Positions 33,824-43,988 are shown, counted from the stretch's first letter. The stretch: 64,000 nt of DNA from JARKPK01 sp964631235 (GCA_964631235.1 CAZVZX010000004.1:1-64000), one strand, 5' to 3'. The notes: generated by a model from the sequence alone, not told the origin. Made by a program: numbers and translations.

Positions 33824-35857
33824 TCACTCGGCGCTGCCGGGCGGCTGCATCCCGCCCTCGCTGAGCAGCCGCTCGAACGCGGCCTCATCGAGCACCGGGA
33901 TCCCAAGTTGGCGGGCTTTCTCCAGCTTACTCCCCGGGTTGTCGCCGGCAAGCACGAAATCTGTTTTCTTCGAAACGCTCGATGCCGCGCGGCCTCCGTG
34001 GCGGGCGATCAGTTCTTCTACTTGGTCGCGAGTGAATCGACTGAGCGTTCCCGTCACCACGATCGTTTTGCCGGAAAGCGATTGTGCCGTCTGTTTCGGC
34101 TGATCCTCCGTCATGCGGACGCCGAGCGCCTTCAGGTCGGCAACGACTGCGAGGCCCTCGTCGCTATGGAAGTAGTTGTAAACGCTTTCCGCAATGACCG
34201 GGCCGATTTCGGGCACGGCGCTCAGTTCAGCTTGATCGGCCGCGATCAACGCATCGAGCGAGCCGAAGTGACTGGCCAGCACCGCAGCCGTGCGCGTGCC
34301 GACATGCCGAATCGACAGGGCCGTAAGCAACCGCGCCAGCCCCCGTTCTTTGCTCGCCTCGATGGCGCGAAGCAAGTTGTCGGCCGACTTCTCGCCCATG
34401 CGTTCCAACGATTGCAGCTTCTCCCGCGTCAATCGGTACAAATCGCCGTAGCTGCGAACCAGGCCCGACGCCGTAAGCTGCTCGACCAGTTTCTCCCCGA
34501 GCCCTTCGATGTCCATCGCGTTTCGGCCGGCAAAGAAGCGAATCCGCTCTCGCAACTGCGCCGGGCAATTCGGGTTCGGACAGCGAATCGCTACCTCGGC
34601 CTGATCTCGGACCGTCGGCGATGCGCACTCGGGGCATCGTTCGGGAAAACGATAGGCGGGCGGTTCACCCGTGCGCAGATGTTTTTCCACGCGCACGATG
34701 TGCGGTATGATCTTGCCGGCCTTTTCGACAATCACCGTATCGCCTTCGCGAATGTCGAGCCTGGCGATCTCATCCGCGTTGTGCAAGCTGGCACGGCTGA
34801 CGATCGTTCCGGCCAGTTCCACCGGCTCTAGTTCGGCCACCGGAGTCAGCGCCCCCGTCTTTCCGACCTGCACCGAGATGGCGCGCAACGTTGTCGAAGC
34901 CTCGTACTTTTCGAACTTATAGGCGATGACCCACCGCGGCGACTTCGATGTGGCCCCCAGCCGTTCGCGCTGATCGAACCGATTGACCTTCAGCACCAAC
35001 CCGTCGATCTCGAAATCGAGTTCGTGCAATCGTTCGATGACGTTATTGCAATGGGCCACTGCGTCATCGAACTTTGCGAAGCCGGCCGCCCAAGGCGTGG
35101 GCGGCAATCCGAGCTGCCGAAGCTGATCGAGAAACTCGATGTGTGTGGCCGCGCGAAGTCCTTCGGCCGCCCCGATCCCATGACAGAAGAATCGCAATCG
35201 CCGCGATGCCGCGATGCGCGGATCGAGCTGGCGAATGCTGCCGGCCGCCACATTGCGGCAATTAGCGAACACGGGCTGACCGGCCGCCTGTTGCGCTTGA
35301 TTGAGAACCTCCAGATCGCGGTTGGTCATGAACACTTCGCCGCGCACTTCGAGCAACCGCGGCACGGAATCGCCGCGAAGCCGCAAGGGGATATCGCGTA
35401 TCGTACGCACATTGTGCGTTACATCGTCGCCCACTCGGCCGTCGCCGCGGGTGGCGCCGTAAACGAGTCGGCCGTCTTCGTACAGCAGCGAAATCGCTAC
35501 CCCATCGATCTTCAGCTCGACAACCCACTCGATCGGTTCGCCGGCCAAAAGTTTTTCGGTTCGAGCCGCCCACGATCGTAATTCCGCTTCGCTGTACGTG
35601 TTTTCGATCGAAAGCATCGGCACGCGATGCTCGATCGGCCGAAGCCCGGCCACCGGTTGGTCGCCGATCCGCTGCGTCGGACTGTCGGGGGTGATCAGTT
35701 CGGGATGCTCCGCCTCCAACCGCTTCAACTCGGCCATCAGGCGGTCGTAGTCTTGATCGCTGATTTCCGGCGCCGCCTCCACGTAGTATTTGCGATCGTG
35801 GCGGGCAATCTCCTCGCGGAGGCGGGCGATCTTGTCAGCGATACCGGAGTCCGTCAT
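33824..35857 (-). CDS. ligA: NAD-dependent DNA ligase
   Basis: Seals nicks in DNA using NAD, in replication and repair. The 677-residue protein has the complete domain order: domain Ia (HDRKYYVEAAPEISDQDYD, about residue 20), the adenylation domain with catalytic Lys116 in ELKIDGVAISLLYEDG, the OB fold, a four-cysteine zinc finger (CPECASPTV ... CPNPNCPAQL), helix-hairpin-helix repeats (about residues 490-580) and a C-terminal BRCT domain (LSGKTIVVTGTLSRFTRDQV). The end carries a short serine/glycine tail. The start has the conserved N-terminus. It stands alone. Confidence is very high. Confidence 0.97.
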   Translation of the reverse strand: MTDSGIADKIARLREEIARHDRKYYVEAAPEISDQDYDRLMAELKRLEAEHPELITPDSPTQRIGDQPVAGLRPIEHRVPMLSIENTYSEAELRSWAARTEKLLAGEPIEWVVELKIDGVAISLLYEDGRLVYGATRGDGRVGDDVTHNVRTIRDIPLRLRGDSVPRLLEVRGEVFMTNRDLEVLNQAQQAAGQPVFANCRNVAAGSIRQLDPRIAASRRLRFFCHGIGAAEGLRAATHIEFLDQLRQLGLPPTPWAAGFAKFDDAVAHCNNVIERLHELDFEIDGLVLKVNRFDQRERLGATSKSPRWVIAYKFEKYEASTTLRAISVQVGKTGALTPVAELEPVELAGTIVSRASLHNADEIARLDIREGDTVIVEKAGKIIPHIVRVEKHLRTGEPPAYRFPERCPECASPTVRDQAEVAIRCPNPNCPAQLRERIRFFAGRNAMDIEGLGEKLVEQLTASGLVRSYGDLYRLTREKLQSLERMGEKSADNLLRAIEASKERGLARLLTALSIRHVGTRTAAVLASHFGSLDALIAADQAELSAVPEIGPVIAESVYNYFHSDEGLAVVADLKALGVRMTEDQPKQTAQSLSGKTIVVTGTLSRFTRDQVEELIARHGGRAASSVSKKTDFVLAGDNPGSKLEKARQLGIPVLDEAAFERLLSEGGMQPPGSAE

Positions 35858-35944
35858 CGAGGCCGCTCTCTTCGGATGGCAGATCGAACGTCCCTAAGCC
35901 CAGCGCAGCGCAACATTGCATAGCCGCGCGCTGAGTCGACGCGA

Positions 35945-36328
35945 TCATTGACAACTGCACGCCGCCACGCAATCGCCCACCATGCCCCGCATCGGATGCG
36001 GAATGAGGCAGAGGAATTTCAGGGGGGATGATCCCGAATTGCGAAATTGATGAACACGATTCGGCGGCACGAAGACCACCGAGCCGGGCCGAATCGCGTG
36101 AGCGTCATCGCCGTCGAGCACCACGCCTTCTCCCTCGAGCACGAACACCTCGTGTTCGTAGCCGTGCGAGTGCCGCGGAGTATGTCCGCCCGGGGCAACT
36201 TCGAACTGACGCATCGAAAAGCTCGGGGCCTGATCGTCGGGCCCGATCAAGCAGCGCACTCGGCAGCCCGCGGCGCCTTCCAGACGCACATCCTCTGACG
36301 GCACTGATTCATAATGGACGATTTTCAT
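35945..36328 (-). CDS. small cupin-domain protein
   Basis: A single-domain cupin of 127 residues. The ATG at 36328 gives MKIVHYESVPSEDVRLEGA. Cupin motif 1 is complete (GGHTPRHSHGYEHEVFVLEG: two His, one more His and Glu as metal ligands), and motif 2 reads PGSVVFVPPNRVHQFRNSG with the last histidine. The C-terminus CVAACSC is cysteine-rich and odd for the family. Small cupins of this kind bind a metal ion and may act on small organic acids, mannose derivatives or as sensors; the sequence does not decide. The frame is open 300 bases upstream but without family sequence. Confidence 0.85.
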   Translation of the reverse strand: MKIVHYESVPSEDVRLEGAAGCRVRCLIGPDDQAPSFSMRQFEVAPGGHTPRHSHGYEHEVFVLEGEGVVLDGDDAHAIRPGSVVFVPPNRVHQFRNSGSSPLKFLCLIPHPMRGMVGDCVAACSCQ

Positions 36329-36667
36329 CGTTGTATCCCGCGGATGACCGCTCAATGGACGGACAAGGCAGAAACGGCTCCTCGAAATCGAACACCTCTC
36401 CGGCTCGTTCGAGGAACACGACACACTGCGCAGAAAAAACCTCGGAGCGCGACTCCCAGCACCGTGCAGAATCCCCCGAGGATACTCAACGGCCGTCGGC
36501 CCCGAGGCCGGGCAGCCCTGCGACCGAAATCGCCGCGACTGCCACCTGCTCATTGAGACGTGCGGCAATGATATTGTCAAGCCCTGCGTCGCTCTGGAAT
36601 GCGCCCGTCCTTCTGATGGCCGTTTGCACATCTGCTCTTGGCCGCGGCCACAATCGCGCAGGAGAGT
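36329..36667. other. intergenic region, nothing recognised
   Basis: About 340 bases between the cupin and murD, both on the minus strand. No repeat copy, hairpin with T tract or convincing small gene is visible. Confidence 0.5.
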
Positions 36668-38014
36668 TCAATCAAGCGAAGTCGGCTGTGCGGAGAGGTT
36701 GCGGCGGTCGGCTCTCCCTGTCAGGGATTGCACCAAAGCAACGAATTCCTCGCCGCGCCGGCGGTAGTTGCGATACTGATCGGTGCTGGCGCATCCGGGC
36801 GAAAAGACGATCGCTTCGCCGGGCCGACTCCGCTCGAAACACCATCGCAGCGCCGCGGCCGCTGTGTCGAAGGCTGCGGTCGCAAAAGCCCGCTCGATCG
36901 CGGCGACTTCGTCACGCAACCGGCCAGCCGCGCTGCCGAAGAAGGCGGCCCCTCGAGTTCGTCGCACCGCCGCAGCAGCGATTTGCTTCAGGTCACAGCC
37001 CTTGTCTTTTCCGCCGGCAATCAGCCAGACCGGGCTGTCGAGCGACTCAAGGGCGGCGACTGTCGATTCCGGAGTGGTCGAGGCCGAATCGTTGTAGAAA
37101 CGTCGCCCTTCGACCACCGCAAACCACTCCAATCGCTGGGGCAGTCCGCGAAACCCCGCCAGCCCTTGCCGCAACGTTTCGTCCGAACATCCCAGTTCGC
37201 GAGCGGCAGCCATCGCCAAACCCGCGTTGAACCGATTGTGCCTTCCCGGCACAGCCAATTCGGGTACTTCATCGCCGGGAACGGGCGGAATCCAGCGTCC
37301 ACGCACCAACGGAATCCAATGGCAAAGCTCCGGGTCCGCCGAATCGATCACCGCAGCGTCCGCTTCCCGCTGAAATCCCAGCAACTTCTGTTTGGCCGCC
37401 CGATATTCCGCAATGCTGCCGTGCCAATCAAGGTGGTTGGGCGAGAACGACGTAACGATCGCTACCGCCGGACCGATCACCGCATCGGTCATCCACCAAA
37501 GTTGGAAGCTGCTGATTTCCAATACGCAGAAATCGTCGGGCGTGATCTCGGGCAACACGTCGAGCAAGCTGCGTCCGATATTGCCGCCCAAATGCACGCG
37601 GCGCCCATCGGCACGCAGAATTGCCGCAACCATTGCCGCGGTGGTCGATTTGCCGTTGCTCCCGGTGACGCCGACGATTCTCGCCGGGCACCCGCGCCAA
37701 AACAGCTCGATTTCGGTGAGGATTGTCGCCCCCCGCTCGGCCGCGGCGGCGACAAAAGGATTGCCCGGGCGGACCGCGGGATTGACGATTACCAAGTCGG
37801 CATCTTGGAAATCTTCGATCCGGTGAGCGCCCAAGCGGTAGGATGCCACCGGCAGATTGGACAACCGATCGAGCGGCTCCCGCAACGCGGCTTCGTCGGC
37901 CAGATCAGTCACCAGGACGTTCGCGCCATGCCCGCACAAAAACCGAACGGCGGCCTCGTTCCCGCCGAAATGGCCCAGCCCCATCACCACCGCCCGCTTG
38001 CCCGACCAATCCAT
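36668..38014 (-). CDS. murD: UDP-N-acetylmuramoylalanine-D-glutamate ligase
   Basis: Adds D-glutamate to UDP-MurNAc-L-Ala in peptidoglycan precursor synthesis, in the cytoplasm. From the ATG at 38014 (AGGAGG four bases upstream, which decides against the GTG at 38029) the protein has 448 residues. The N-terminal Rossmann domain starts KRAVVMGLGHFG; the ATP loop is GVTGSNGKSTTAAM, then FSPNHLDWHGS and NDSASTTPEST, the last being the form seen in several non-proteobacterial MurDs where NDSKATN is usual. It lies outside any mur/fts cluster. A secreted protein gene ends 45 bases upstream and may share a transcript. Some planctomycetes were once thought to lack peptidoglycan, so a complete-looking MurD is worth noting. 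Confidence 0.92.
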   Translation of the reverse strand: MDWSGKRAVVMGLGHFGGNEAAVRFLCGHGANVLVTDLADEAALREPLDRLSNLPVASYRLGAHRIEDFQDADLVIVNPAVRPGNPFVAAAAERGATILTEIELFWRGCPARIVGVTGSNGKSTTAAMVAAILRADGRRVHLGGNIGRSLLDVLPEITPDDFCVLEISSFQLWWMTDAVIGPAVAIVTSFSPNHLDWHGSIAEYRAAKQKLLGFQREADAAVIDSADPELCHWIPLVRGRWIPPVPGDEVPELAVPGRHNRFNAGLAMAAARELGCSDETLRQGLAGFRGLPQRLEWFAVVEGRRFYNDSASTTPESTVAALESLDSPVWLIAGGKDKGCDLKQIAAAAVRRTRGAAFFGSAAGRLRDEVAAIERAFATAAFDTAAAALRWCFERSRPGEAIVFSPGCASTDQYRNYRRRGEEFVALVQSLTGRADRRNLSAQPTSLD

Positions 38015-38059
38015 GCGGCCTCCTGCCACCGCGATCGAAGATTCAGAAAGCCACGACCG

Positions 38060-38545
38060 TCAGAAAGCCGCCTTCGACGTGTCTTCAATAACCCATCGGG
38101 TCCACTTCTTCGGCTCGACCGCCACGGTGGGCCAAACGGACTTGCGGGTAGTCGCGTCGAACTCGAAGATATTCAGGTACAACTTCCCGCTGATCTCCGC
38201 CACCACCGTGTACTCGCCCGGCGGAAGTGGAACGCGAAATTTGCCCTCTTTATCGCTCTTGACGACCGCAAGCAACGCGGGATGCTTTGGATCGGGCCGC
38301 TCGCGCACCTCGATCTTTCCGCGAAAGATATGCACCGGCACGCTCAGCGGCTTTTTCGTGCCGCCGGGCACTTGGCCGGGCGCCACCGGTCCCGGCATGA
38401 AATTGCCTTCCAAGGCGACCACTTGCCCTTCGATGCCTTGCGGATACTCGGCCGGCGCGCCGCCCGAGGGCGTGCCCGCAGAACTCTGCCATGCGACCGC
38501 CATCAGACAACTAATGAGGGCCAAACAAATCACTTTGGTAAGCAT
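38060..38545 (-). CDS. small exported protein with a transthyretin-like beta domain
   Basis: A 161-residue protein with a signal peptide (MLTKVICLALISCLMAVAWQ, cleavage near SSA). The mature part looks like a carboxypeptidase-regulatory-like beta-sandwich: SDKEGKFRVPLPPGEYTVVA is the characteristic strand-turn-strand. A Gly/Pro-rich loop follows the signal. Such domains are very common in exported planctomycetal proteins and probably bind other proteins or saccharides. It ends 45 bases before murD on the same strand and starts back to back with the DUF1559 gene. Function unknown. Confidence 0.75.
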   Translation of the reverse strand: MLTKVICLALISCLMAVAWQSSAGTPSGGAPAEYPQGIEGQVVALEGNFMPGPVAPGQVPGGTKKPLSVPVHIFRGKIEVRERPDPKHPALLAVVKSDKEGKFRVPLPPGEYTVVAEISGKLYLNIFEFDATTRKSVWPTVAVEPKKWTRWVIEDTSKAAF

Positions 38546-38676
38546 AAATGCAGTCTCCCGGTCGGGAACACGCAGCCGTCATCGCCGCAACTCGGCGGAA
38601 CGGTCGCCCACGCCACGTAGAACAACGCAAAGCGCCCCGGTCGGCCGTTGCGTTTCGAAAAAACGCTTTCTTTTTT

Positions 38677-38704
38677 CTGCAAATTTTCCTATGCTGTTTA
38701 TAAT
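38677..38704 (+). promoter_or_regulatory. possible sigma-70-like promoter of the DUF1559 gene
   Basis: TATAAT at 38699-38704 follows a weak -35 element (CTGCAA at 38677-38682) at a 16-base spacing, inside an unusually AT-rich stretch (38660-38704). It is about 107 bases before the ATG at 38811. Prediction by eye only; planctomycetal promoters are poorly known. Confidence 0.4.
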
Positions 38705-38810
38705 CCGCCGGGGGTGCGTCAAGCAATGGCCGGCAAACGCTCTTTTCGAGAACGGTCGAAGCGACGGCCGACTCTCGGACAGAGCGCCGGGGATTTCGGG
38801 GGAATCGCTG

Positions 38811-39815
38811 ATGACGGCCGATGTCTTTTCGTGTGTCCGCTTGTTGGGACAAGTTCGTTCGTCCGCGCCAGTCCGCCATCGAGGCTTCACGTTGGTGGAA
38901 CTGCTCGTGGTGATCGCGATTATCGCAATCTTGATCGCGTTGCTGTTGCCGGCTATCCAGCACGTTCGCGAGGCCGCTCGTCGATCGCACTGCACGAACA
39001 ACCTCAAGCAGATTGCGTTGGCGCTGCATGCCCATCACGACTCGAAACTGAAGTTCCCGCCCGGCAATGTAACCAAAGGACCATGCTGCAATACGAAAAG
39101 CTATACGAATTGGGCGATCGAGATTTTGCCCTTCCTCGAACAGGGAACGCTCTACAAGCAATATCGGCAAGACAAGTTCAACGAGGATCCCGAAAACCAA
39201 GCGGTTCGCGAGGCCTCGGTGCCGGTGTATCAATGCCCGAGCGAAATCGGCGTCGATATGCTCGACAAGCCGGAAAGCGGCCCGGGCGGCACATGGAACG
39301 GACAGCCCGGCATCTTCTACCGTCGGGGATCTTATCGCGCAATGACCGGGCGAAGCACCGGCAGCTATTGGTGGGATACCGACGAAAACAAAGGCATCGA
39401 TCGGCGCTTCCGCGGCGTGCTGCACACCGTCGGCACCAATGGTCTGCAACCCGAAAATGTGAAGAACATTACCGACGGGCTGTCGAACACCCTGATGATC
39501 GGCGAAACGAGTACCTACACTCGCCAAAAGCGCCGCACGTTTTGGGCCTATAGTTACGGCTGCTACATCCATTCGGCCGCCGTGCCGCAACCGCGAACGC
39601 TTTGGGTCGATTACGATCGCTGCATTGCGGCCGGCGGCACCGGCGGCGACAACCCGTGCAAACGCGGTTGGGGCAGCTTCCACCCTAACGGCCTGCAATT
39701 CGCCTTCTGCGACGGCTCGGTCAATTTCCTCTCGATCGAGCTCGACATGGAAACCTTCTGCCGACTGGCAACCATCGCCGAAGGCCTGCACCCAGAAAAA
39801 TGGCCGCCCGAATAA
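38811..39815 (+). CDS. DUF1559 prepilin-like protein
   Basis: A protein of the large planctomycetal DUF1559 family: prepilin-type leader plus a globular domain, exported through a type II/IV pilin-like route. From the ATG at 38811 it has 334 residues. The leader is GFTLVELLVVIAIIAILIAL (cleavage after the glycine, near residue 25), followed by AARRSHCTNNLKQIALALH, a family hallmark. The C-terminal signature is FHPNGLQFAFCDGSVNFLS (H-x9-DG type). Function is unknown; such genes occur in dozens per genome. The frame is open far upstream (to 37857), but only this start gives the family N-terminus. A promoter-like element lies about 107 bases before it. Confidence 0.9.
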   Translation: MTADVFSCVRLLGQVRSSAPVRHRGFTLVELLVVIAIIAILIALLLPAIQHVREAARRSHCTNNLKQIALALHAHHDSKLKFPPGNVTKGPCCNTKSYTNWAIEILPFLEQGTLYKQYRQDKFNEDPENQAVREASVPVYQCPSEIGVDMLDKPESGPGGTWNGQPGIFYRRGSYRAMTGRSTGSYWWDTDENKGIDRRFRGVLHTVGTNGLQPENVKNITDGLSNTLMIGETSTYTRQKRRTFWAYSYGCYIHSAAVPQPRTLWVDYDRCIAAGGTGGDNPCKRGWGSFHPNGLQFAFCDGSVNFLSIELDMETFCRLATIAEGLHPEKWPPE

Positions 39816-39871
39816 TCGCTTGGACGGAAAAATTCATGATCGACCACCCGCAATCAAGTGCCGCCCGCCGA

Positions 39872-41569
39872 TCATCGCACTGGAGTCGATGATTTCAGCC
39901 GAATAACGATATCGTCCCAGGCGGGCCGGTTGTCCCCGTTCGTTTCCTCGGCCTCCGCGGCCTTCTCCGCCTTCGCAGCATCGTCCCAGGTTCGCCCATC
40001 GTCGTCGCGGCGATTCCGTCCCACGCTATAGATGATGCAACCCGCGTCCGTCTTCTTAAAGCGGAGGCTCACCCCGGGCGGGTCGCTGAGGATATCTTCC
40101 GGAACCTTCGGCAGGTACTTGGGCACAAGTTGGTCGAGGCTCTCGGGCAACCGGCCGTGCTCGTGCGCGTAGGCCGCCGCGGCCAAGCCCGTTGCAAGAA
40201 CCTCGTGCCGAACAACCCAGCTATCTTCCGCGAGAACGCAAGTGTCTATTGCCGGCACCAGCAACGCGATGAGGATGTCGGCCACTCGGTCCGAAACAGC
40301 CTGCCGCGGGCGCAGCAGCCCGTCGGCCAAGAGGCTCTTCAAATCCGTTGCAGACTTCCCCAACTCTCGCAATTCGTCGCGCAATTGGATCATCGCGACT
40401 CGCCGTTGTGCGAGCGATGGTTTGTTCAATGCCGCTACGATCCGGTCGTACCACCGATTGCCCTTGCGCATCAGATGATCCCAGTCGATGGCGGTTTTGC
40501 CCACTAGGTCCACGAAAAAGCCCTTCCATTTCGGCTCCGACTGGCCGCTGAATGCAAGACCTAAAAACGCCCCGATCTGCGACAGCCCCTGCCGGGCCAG
40601 CACGGCCGCGCAATCGAGAAAGAACAATCGCTCACCCTGGTCAATTATTTCGGCCAGTCTCCGCCTAGGCGTAAGAGTCGCAATGTCTTGCCGCATTCGC
40701 TCGAGTTGCTCGCCGCTGATGTCCACGTTTTCCAGCAGGGCGACGGTTGCGGCAAACGACATCGAATCGATTGTGACCTCCACCAAGGAATCGATCAGCG
40801 TCAAGCTTTGGCCGATCAGCCGCGAAAGACGATAGCAGACCATCACGTCATCCCATGCCCCGGCAATGTCGTTTGCCTTCGCCTTGAGCATCGCACGCAC
40901 ACACAACAGCCGCGCCGCGGTTCGATAGATAGTCACCGAGGGCAGCAATGCTGCAATCAACGTGCTGTTGTCTCCGCCATCGCCAATCAGCGGATCGAAC
41001 CGTCGCGGCCGTTTGCTCGCCTCGATAATCAGGGCCAGCGGCTTTTCGTTGGCCGCCAGCCATTGAGCAATCAGCGGGAACTCATCGCGCGACCACGGCC
41101 GGCTTGCGGCAATGTCCAATTGGTCCCAAACCTTCTCACGTTGCTTTTCGGTGATAGGCGGCTTACGGTTCTCAAGATAGTGATCCAGGTCGATCAAATA
41201 GTTGCCCTGCTCGCTCGGCGGTTCGATGCCGATTCGGGCGAAATAGCGGGCCCGGAGTCCGGCAGGGATTTCCTTTGGCCCGGCCGCCCGCCAGATGAGC
41301 ACGGCCGCGTTGTTTTCGGGCGTTACGCCCTTGCTCATCCGCTGGTTGATCGCCTCGGCATAGTCCACCGAGCCGTCGGGGCGCAACGGTTCGGTCACGA
41401 AGGTAGTTTCTTTCGACACCGTGTAGGGCAGGGCAGGGCGTTTCGGTGCTTCCTCGGGTGATTCGGCCCCAATGACCACGTTCGCAGAGCATTCCAACGC
41501 GACCAGCATAAGCAACAAGGGGCATCGGCAGAGGCCATTCCACCCCCAAAAACGGCCGAGACTAATCAT
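39872..41569 (-). CDS. exported protein of unknown function
   Basis: A 565-residue protein, probably membrane-anchored or exported: from the ATG at 41569 a hydrophobic segment (CRCPLLLMLVALECSANVVI, about residues 14-33) acts as a signal. The rest is largely helical and soluble. Helical blocks (IYRTAARLLCVRAMLKAKAN near residue 215; LLVPAIDTCVLAEDSWVVRH) suggest alpha-solenoid packing. The end reads GVSLRFKKTDAGCIIYSVG, similar to the C-terminal strand seen in planctomycetal pilin-like proteins. AGGGG lies before the start. I see no catalytic motif and make no functional claim. It converges with the DUF1559 gene, 56 bases apart. Confidence 0.7.
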   Translation of the reverse strand: MISLGRFWGWNGLCRCPLLLMLVALECSANVVIGAESPEEAPKRPALPYTVSKETTFVTEPLRPDGSVDYAEAINQRMSKGVTPENNAAVLIWRAAGPKEIPAGLRARYFARIGIEPPSEQGNYLIDLDHYLENRKPPITEKQREKVWDQLDIAASRPWSRDEFPLIAQWLAANEKPLALIIEASKRPRRFDPLIGDGGDNSTLIAALLPSVTIYRTAARLLCVRAMLKAKANDIAGAWDDVMVCYRLSRLIGQSLTLIDSLVEVTIDSMSFAATVALLENVDISGEQLERMRQDIATLTPRRRLAEIIDQGERLFFLDCAAVLARQGLSQIGAFLGLAFSGQSEPKWKGFFVDLVGKTAIDWDHLMRKGNRWYDRIVAALNKPSLAQRRVAMIQLRDELRELGKSATDLKSLLADGLLRPRQAVSDRVADILIALLVPAIDTCVLAEDSWVVRHEVLATGLAAAAYAHEHGRLPESLDQLVPKYLPKVPEDILSDPPGVSLRFKKTDAGCIIYSVGRNRRDDDGRTWDDAAKAEKAAEAEETNGDNRPAWDDIVIRLKSSTPVR

Positions 41570-42099
41570 GGCAAACCCCTTTCGAGCACGAGCTGCAATG
41601 CTGCGACCAATAACTGCGATCACTTCCCCGTTCCGGTCCAAGGCGAATCAGATGCAGCGACGCCGAACGCCTGTTTTCCCGATTCCCGCATAAGACCAGA
41701 GCCTTCCTGAGCCACGTCGCCGTGCATTGGAACACCGGATGAATCGCTTTTCAAGCGGCGACGGCCCGCGGCTTGCCTGCCGCGCGCTTTCAAGCTCGCA
41801 ACGCGTGGAACGATGGGCGACTGGCGGCTTCGCCCCGCACGGTTATCTGTCCATTGCCGCCTAATTCATTCGCCTGAGGGCATCTCGACGGGCGAAATCA
41901 GCATCCAACTCCGGTTGCGGAAATCCGGGCAGCCTCCCTACAATGTGCGTTTTCGTTGCCACCTCGTTCGGATGCCGAAATCATGCAAGCCGGGGCGCAG
42001 CCGCGGCCGGTGCCGATTCGCCTTCGCCCGGCGGCGAGCAATCGCCCGACATCCCTCGGCTCTCCCCAGAACAAGACCGTTGAAGGAGTGTTGATCCCA
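41570..42099. other. intergenic region between diverging genes, nothing recognised
   Basis: About 530 bases. The proS frame stays open upstream to 41956, but without family sequence. I see no repeat copy, RNA gene or hairpin with a T tract; a T-box leader was looked for and not found. Confidence 0.5.
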
Positions 42100-43863
42100 A
42101 TGCTTTGGACGCAAACGCTGATCCCTACGATGAAGGAAACGCCCGAGGGCGCCGAAATCCCCAGCCATGTGCTGATGCTGCGGGCCGGCTTGATCCATCA
42201 GGTGATGGCCGGGGCCTATACGTATTTGCCGTTGGGACTCCGGGCGCTGCAAAAGGCCGCGGGCATTGTGCGACAGGAAATGAACGCGGCCGGAGCGATC
42301 GAGTTGCTGATGCCGGCCCTCTCGCCGTTGAGCCTGTGGGAGCAAACCGGACGCGTGTCGGCCTTCGGCGATGTGCTGATTCAGTTTTCGGTGAAGCGTC
42401 AGAACCGCAAGGTGCCGATGGTCCTCGGTCCGACGCACGAAGAGGTGATCACCGATCTGATTTCCAAACAGATTTCTTCGTATCGGCAAATGCCGATCAC
42501 GCTCTATCAAATTCAAACAAAGTTCCGCAACGAAGAGCGCCCGCGGTTCGGCGTGCTGCGCACCAGCGAGTTCTTGATGAAAGACGCCTACAGCTTCGAT
42601 ACAACCGTCGAAAGCCTGGGCCGAAGCTACGACGCCATGTATGCCGCCTATTGTCGGATTTTCACCCGATGCGGGCTGCCGTATTTGCCGGTGGAAGCGG
42701 AAAGCGGCCCGATCGGCGGCGACGCCAGCCATGAATTCATGATCCCGGCCGAGAACGGCGAAGATTCGATTCTCCACTGCAAACAATGCGGTTACGCGGC
42801 CAACCAAGAGAAAGCGGAGATCGGCGCCCGCAACACCGTTCCCGTGCCGGTAGCGCCGGGAGAGCTAAAGCCGGTGCCCACCCCGGGGGCGACCACGATC
42901 GATCAGGTCAGCAGTTTTCTTAATTGCCGGCCGGAAAAACTGATCAAAACGTTGATCTACTTGGCCGACGGCAAGCCGCTGGCCGTACTGATCCGCGGCG
43001 ACCACGATGCCAACGAGAACAAGGTGCGACGGGCAGCGAAGGCCCAAACGCTCGTACTAGCCCCGGCCGAAGTGATCGAAGCCGTTACGGGCGCCCCGGT
43101 GGGGTTCGCCGGCCCGGTGGGGATGAAGCAGCCGGTTCGTCTGCTGGCCGACCGCGACGTTCAGGCCATCGTCAACGGAGTAACCGGGGCGAATCAGGCC
43201 GACACGCACTTGGTAAACGTCAATCCGGGCCGCGATTTCCAGCCCGAGTGCTACGCCGACCTGCGCAACGCGATCGACGGCGACCCGTGCCCGCGCTGCT
43301 CGGGCATGTTGAAGATGCGGCATGCGATCGAGGTGGGCCACGTGTTCAAACTCGGCACCAAGTACAGCGAAGCGCTCAATGCCCGATTCCTGGATTCCGA
43401 CGAGAAACTCAAGCCGATCATCATGGGCTGCTACGGGATCGGCATCAATCGGATCATCGCCGGATTGATCGAAACTTCGCACGACGATCAGGGAATCGTT
43501 TGGCCGGTCAGCCTCGCACCCTACGAAGTGCTGATCTGCCCGGTGAAGATTACCGACGAGCCTTCGCGGAAAGCCGCCGAGGAACTCGGGAATCGCCTCG
43601 AAGCGGCGGGGATCGAAGTGCTGATCGACGACCGCGACGTTCGCGCGGGCGTGAAGTTTAAAGACGCCGATCTGATCGGCTTCCCCCTGCGCGTTGTGAT
43701 CGGCGAACGCGGGCTGAAAGAAGGAAAGATCGAGCTGAAATGGCGGTGGGAGTCTGCCCCAACAACCATCCCGCTCGATCAAGCCGCCGAGCGAATCATC
43801 GAAGCGATTGCCAGCGAACGCCGAACGGGGCAACGCTTCTCGGCGTGGATGCAGGCACGCTAA
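42100..43863 (+). CDS. proS: prolyl-tRNA synthetase, bacterial type with editing domain
   Basis: Charges tRNA-Pro with proline. The 587-residue protein from the ATG at 42100 is the bacterial type: an N-terminal catalytic domain (MLWTQTLIPTMKETPEGAEI, GPTHEEVITDL as part of motif 2 and RTSEFLMKDAYSFD), then a YbaK-type editing insertion (about residues 255-390, TTIDQVSSFLNCRPEKLIKT) that hydrolyses Ala-tRNA-Pro. Motif 3 (MGCYGIGINRIIAGLIE) and the anticodon-binding domain follow (VLIDDRDVRAGVKFKDADLI). AAGGAG lies 12 bases before the ATG; an in-frame TTG three codons upstream could be used instead. It converges on dnaA with a 125-base gap. Confidence 0.96.
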   Translation: MLWTQTLIPTMKETPEGAEIPSHVLMLRAGLIHQVMAGAYTYLPLGLRALQKAAGIVRQEMNAAGAIELLMPALSPLSLWEQTGRVSAFGDVLIQFSVKRQNRKVPMVLGPTHEEVITDLISKQISSYRQMPITLYQIQTKFRNEERPRFGVLRTSEFLMKDAYSFDTTVESLGRSYDAMYAAYCRIFTRCGLPYLPVEAESGPIGGDASHEFMIPAENGEDSILHCKQCGYAANQEKAEIGARNTVPVPVAPGELKPVPTPGATTIDQVSSFLNCRPEKLIKTLIYLADGKPLAVLIRGDHDANENKVRRAAKAQTLVLAPAEVIEAVTGAPVGFAGPVGMKQPVRLLADRDVQAIVNGVTGANQADTHLVNVNPGRDFQPECYADLRNAIDGDPCPRCSGMLKMRHAIEVGHVFKLGTKYSEALNARFLDSDEKLKPIIMGCYGIGINRIIAGLIETSHDDQGIVWPVSLAPYEVLICPVKITDEPSRKAAEELGNRLEAAGIEVLIDDRDVRAGVKFKDADLIGFPLRVVIGERGLKEGKIELKWRWESAPTTIPLDQAAERIIEAIASERRTGQRFSAWMQAR

Positions 43864-43988
43864 GGCTTTTTGGCCTTGGGCGCGGATTTGTCCGATTCCT
43901 TCGAACGAGAAAGCTCGGCCGCGCGACGCGGCGGTGCCAAATGCGCCCGTCGTCTTGCGCCGGCACCGGAGAATCTGCCCAACGGCGG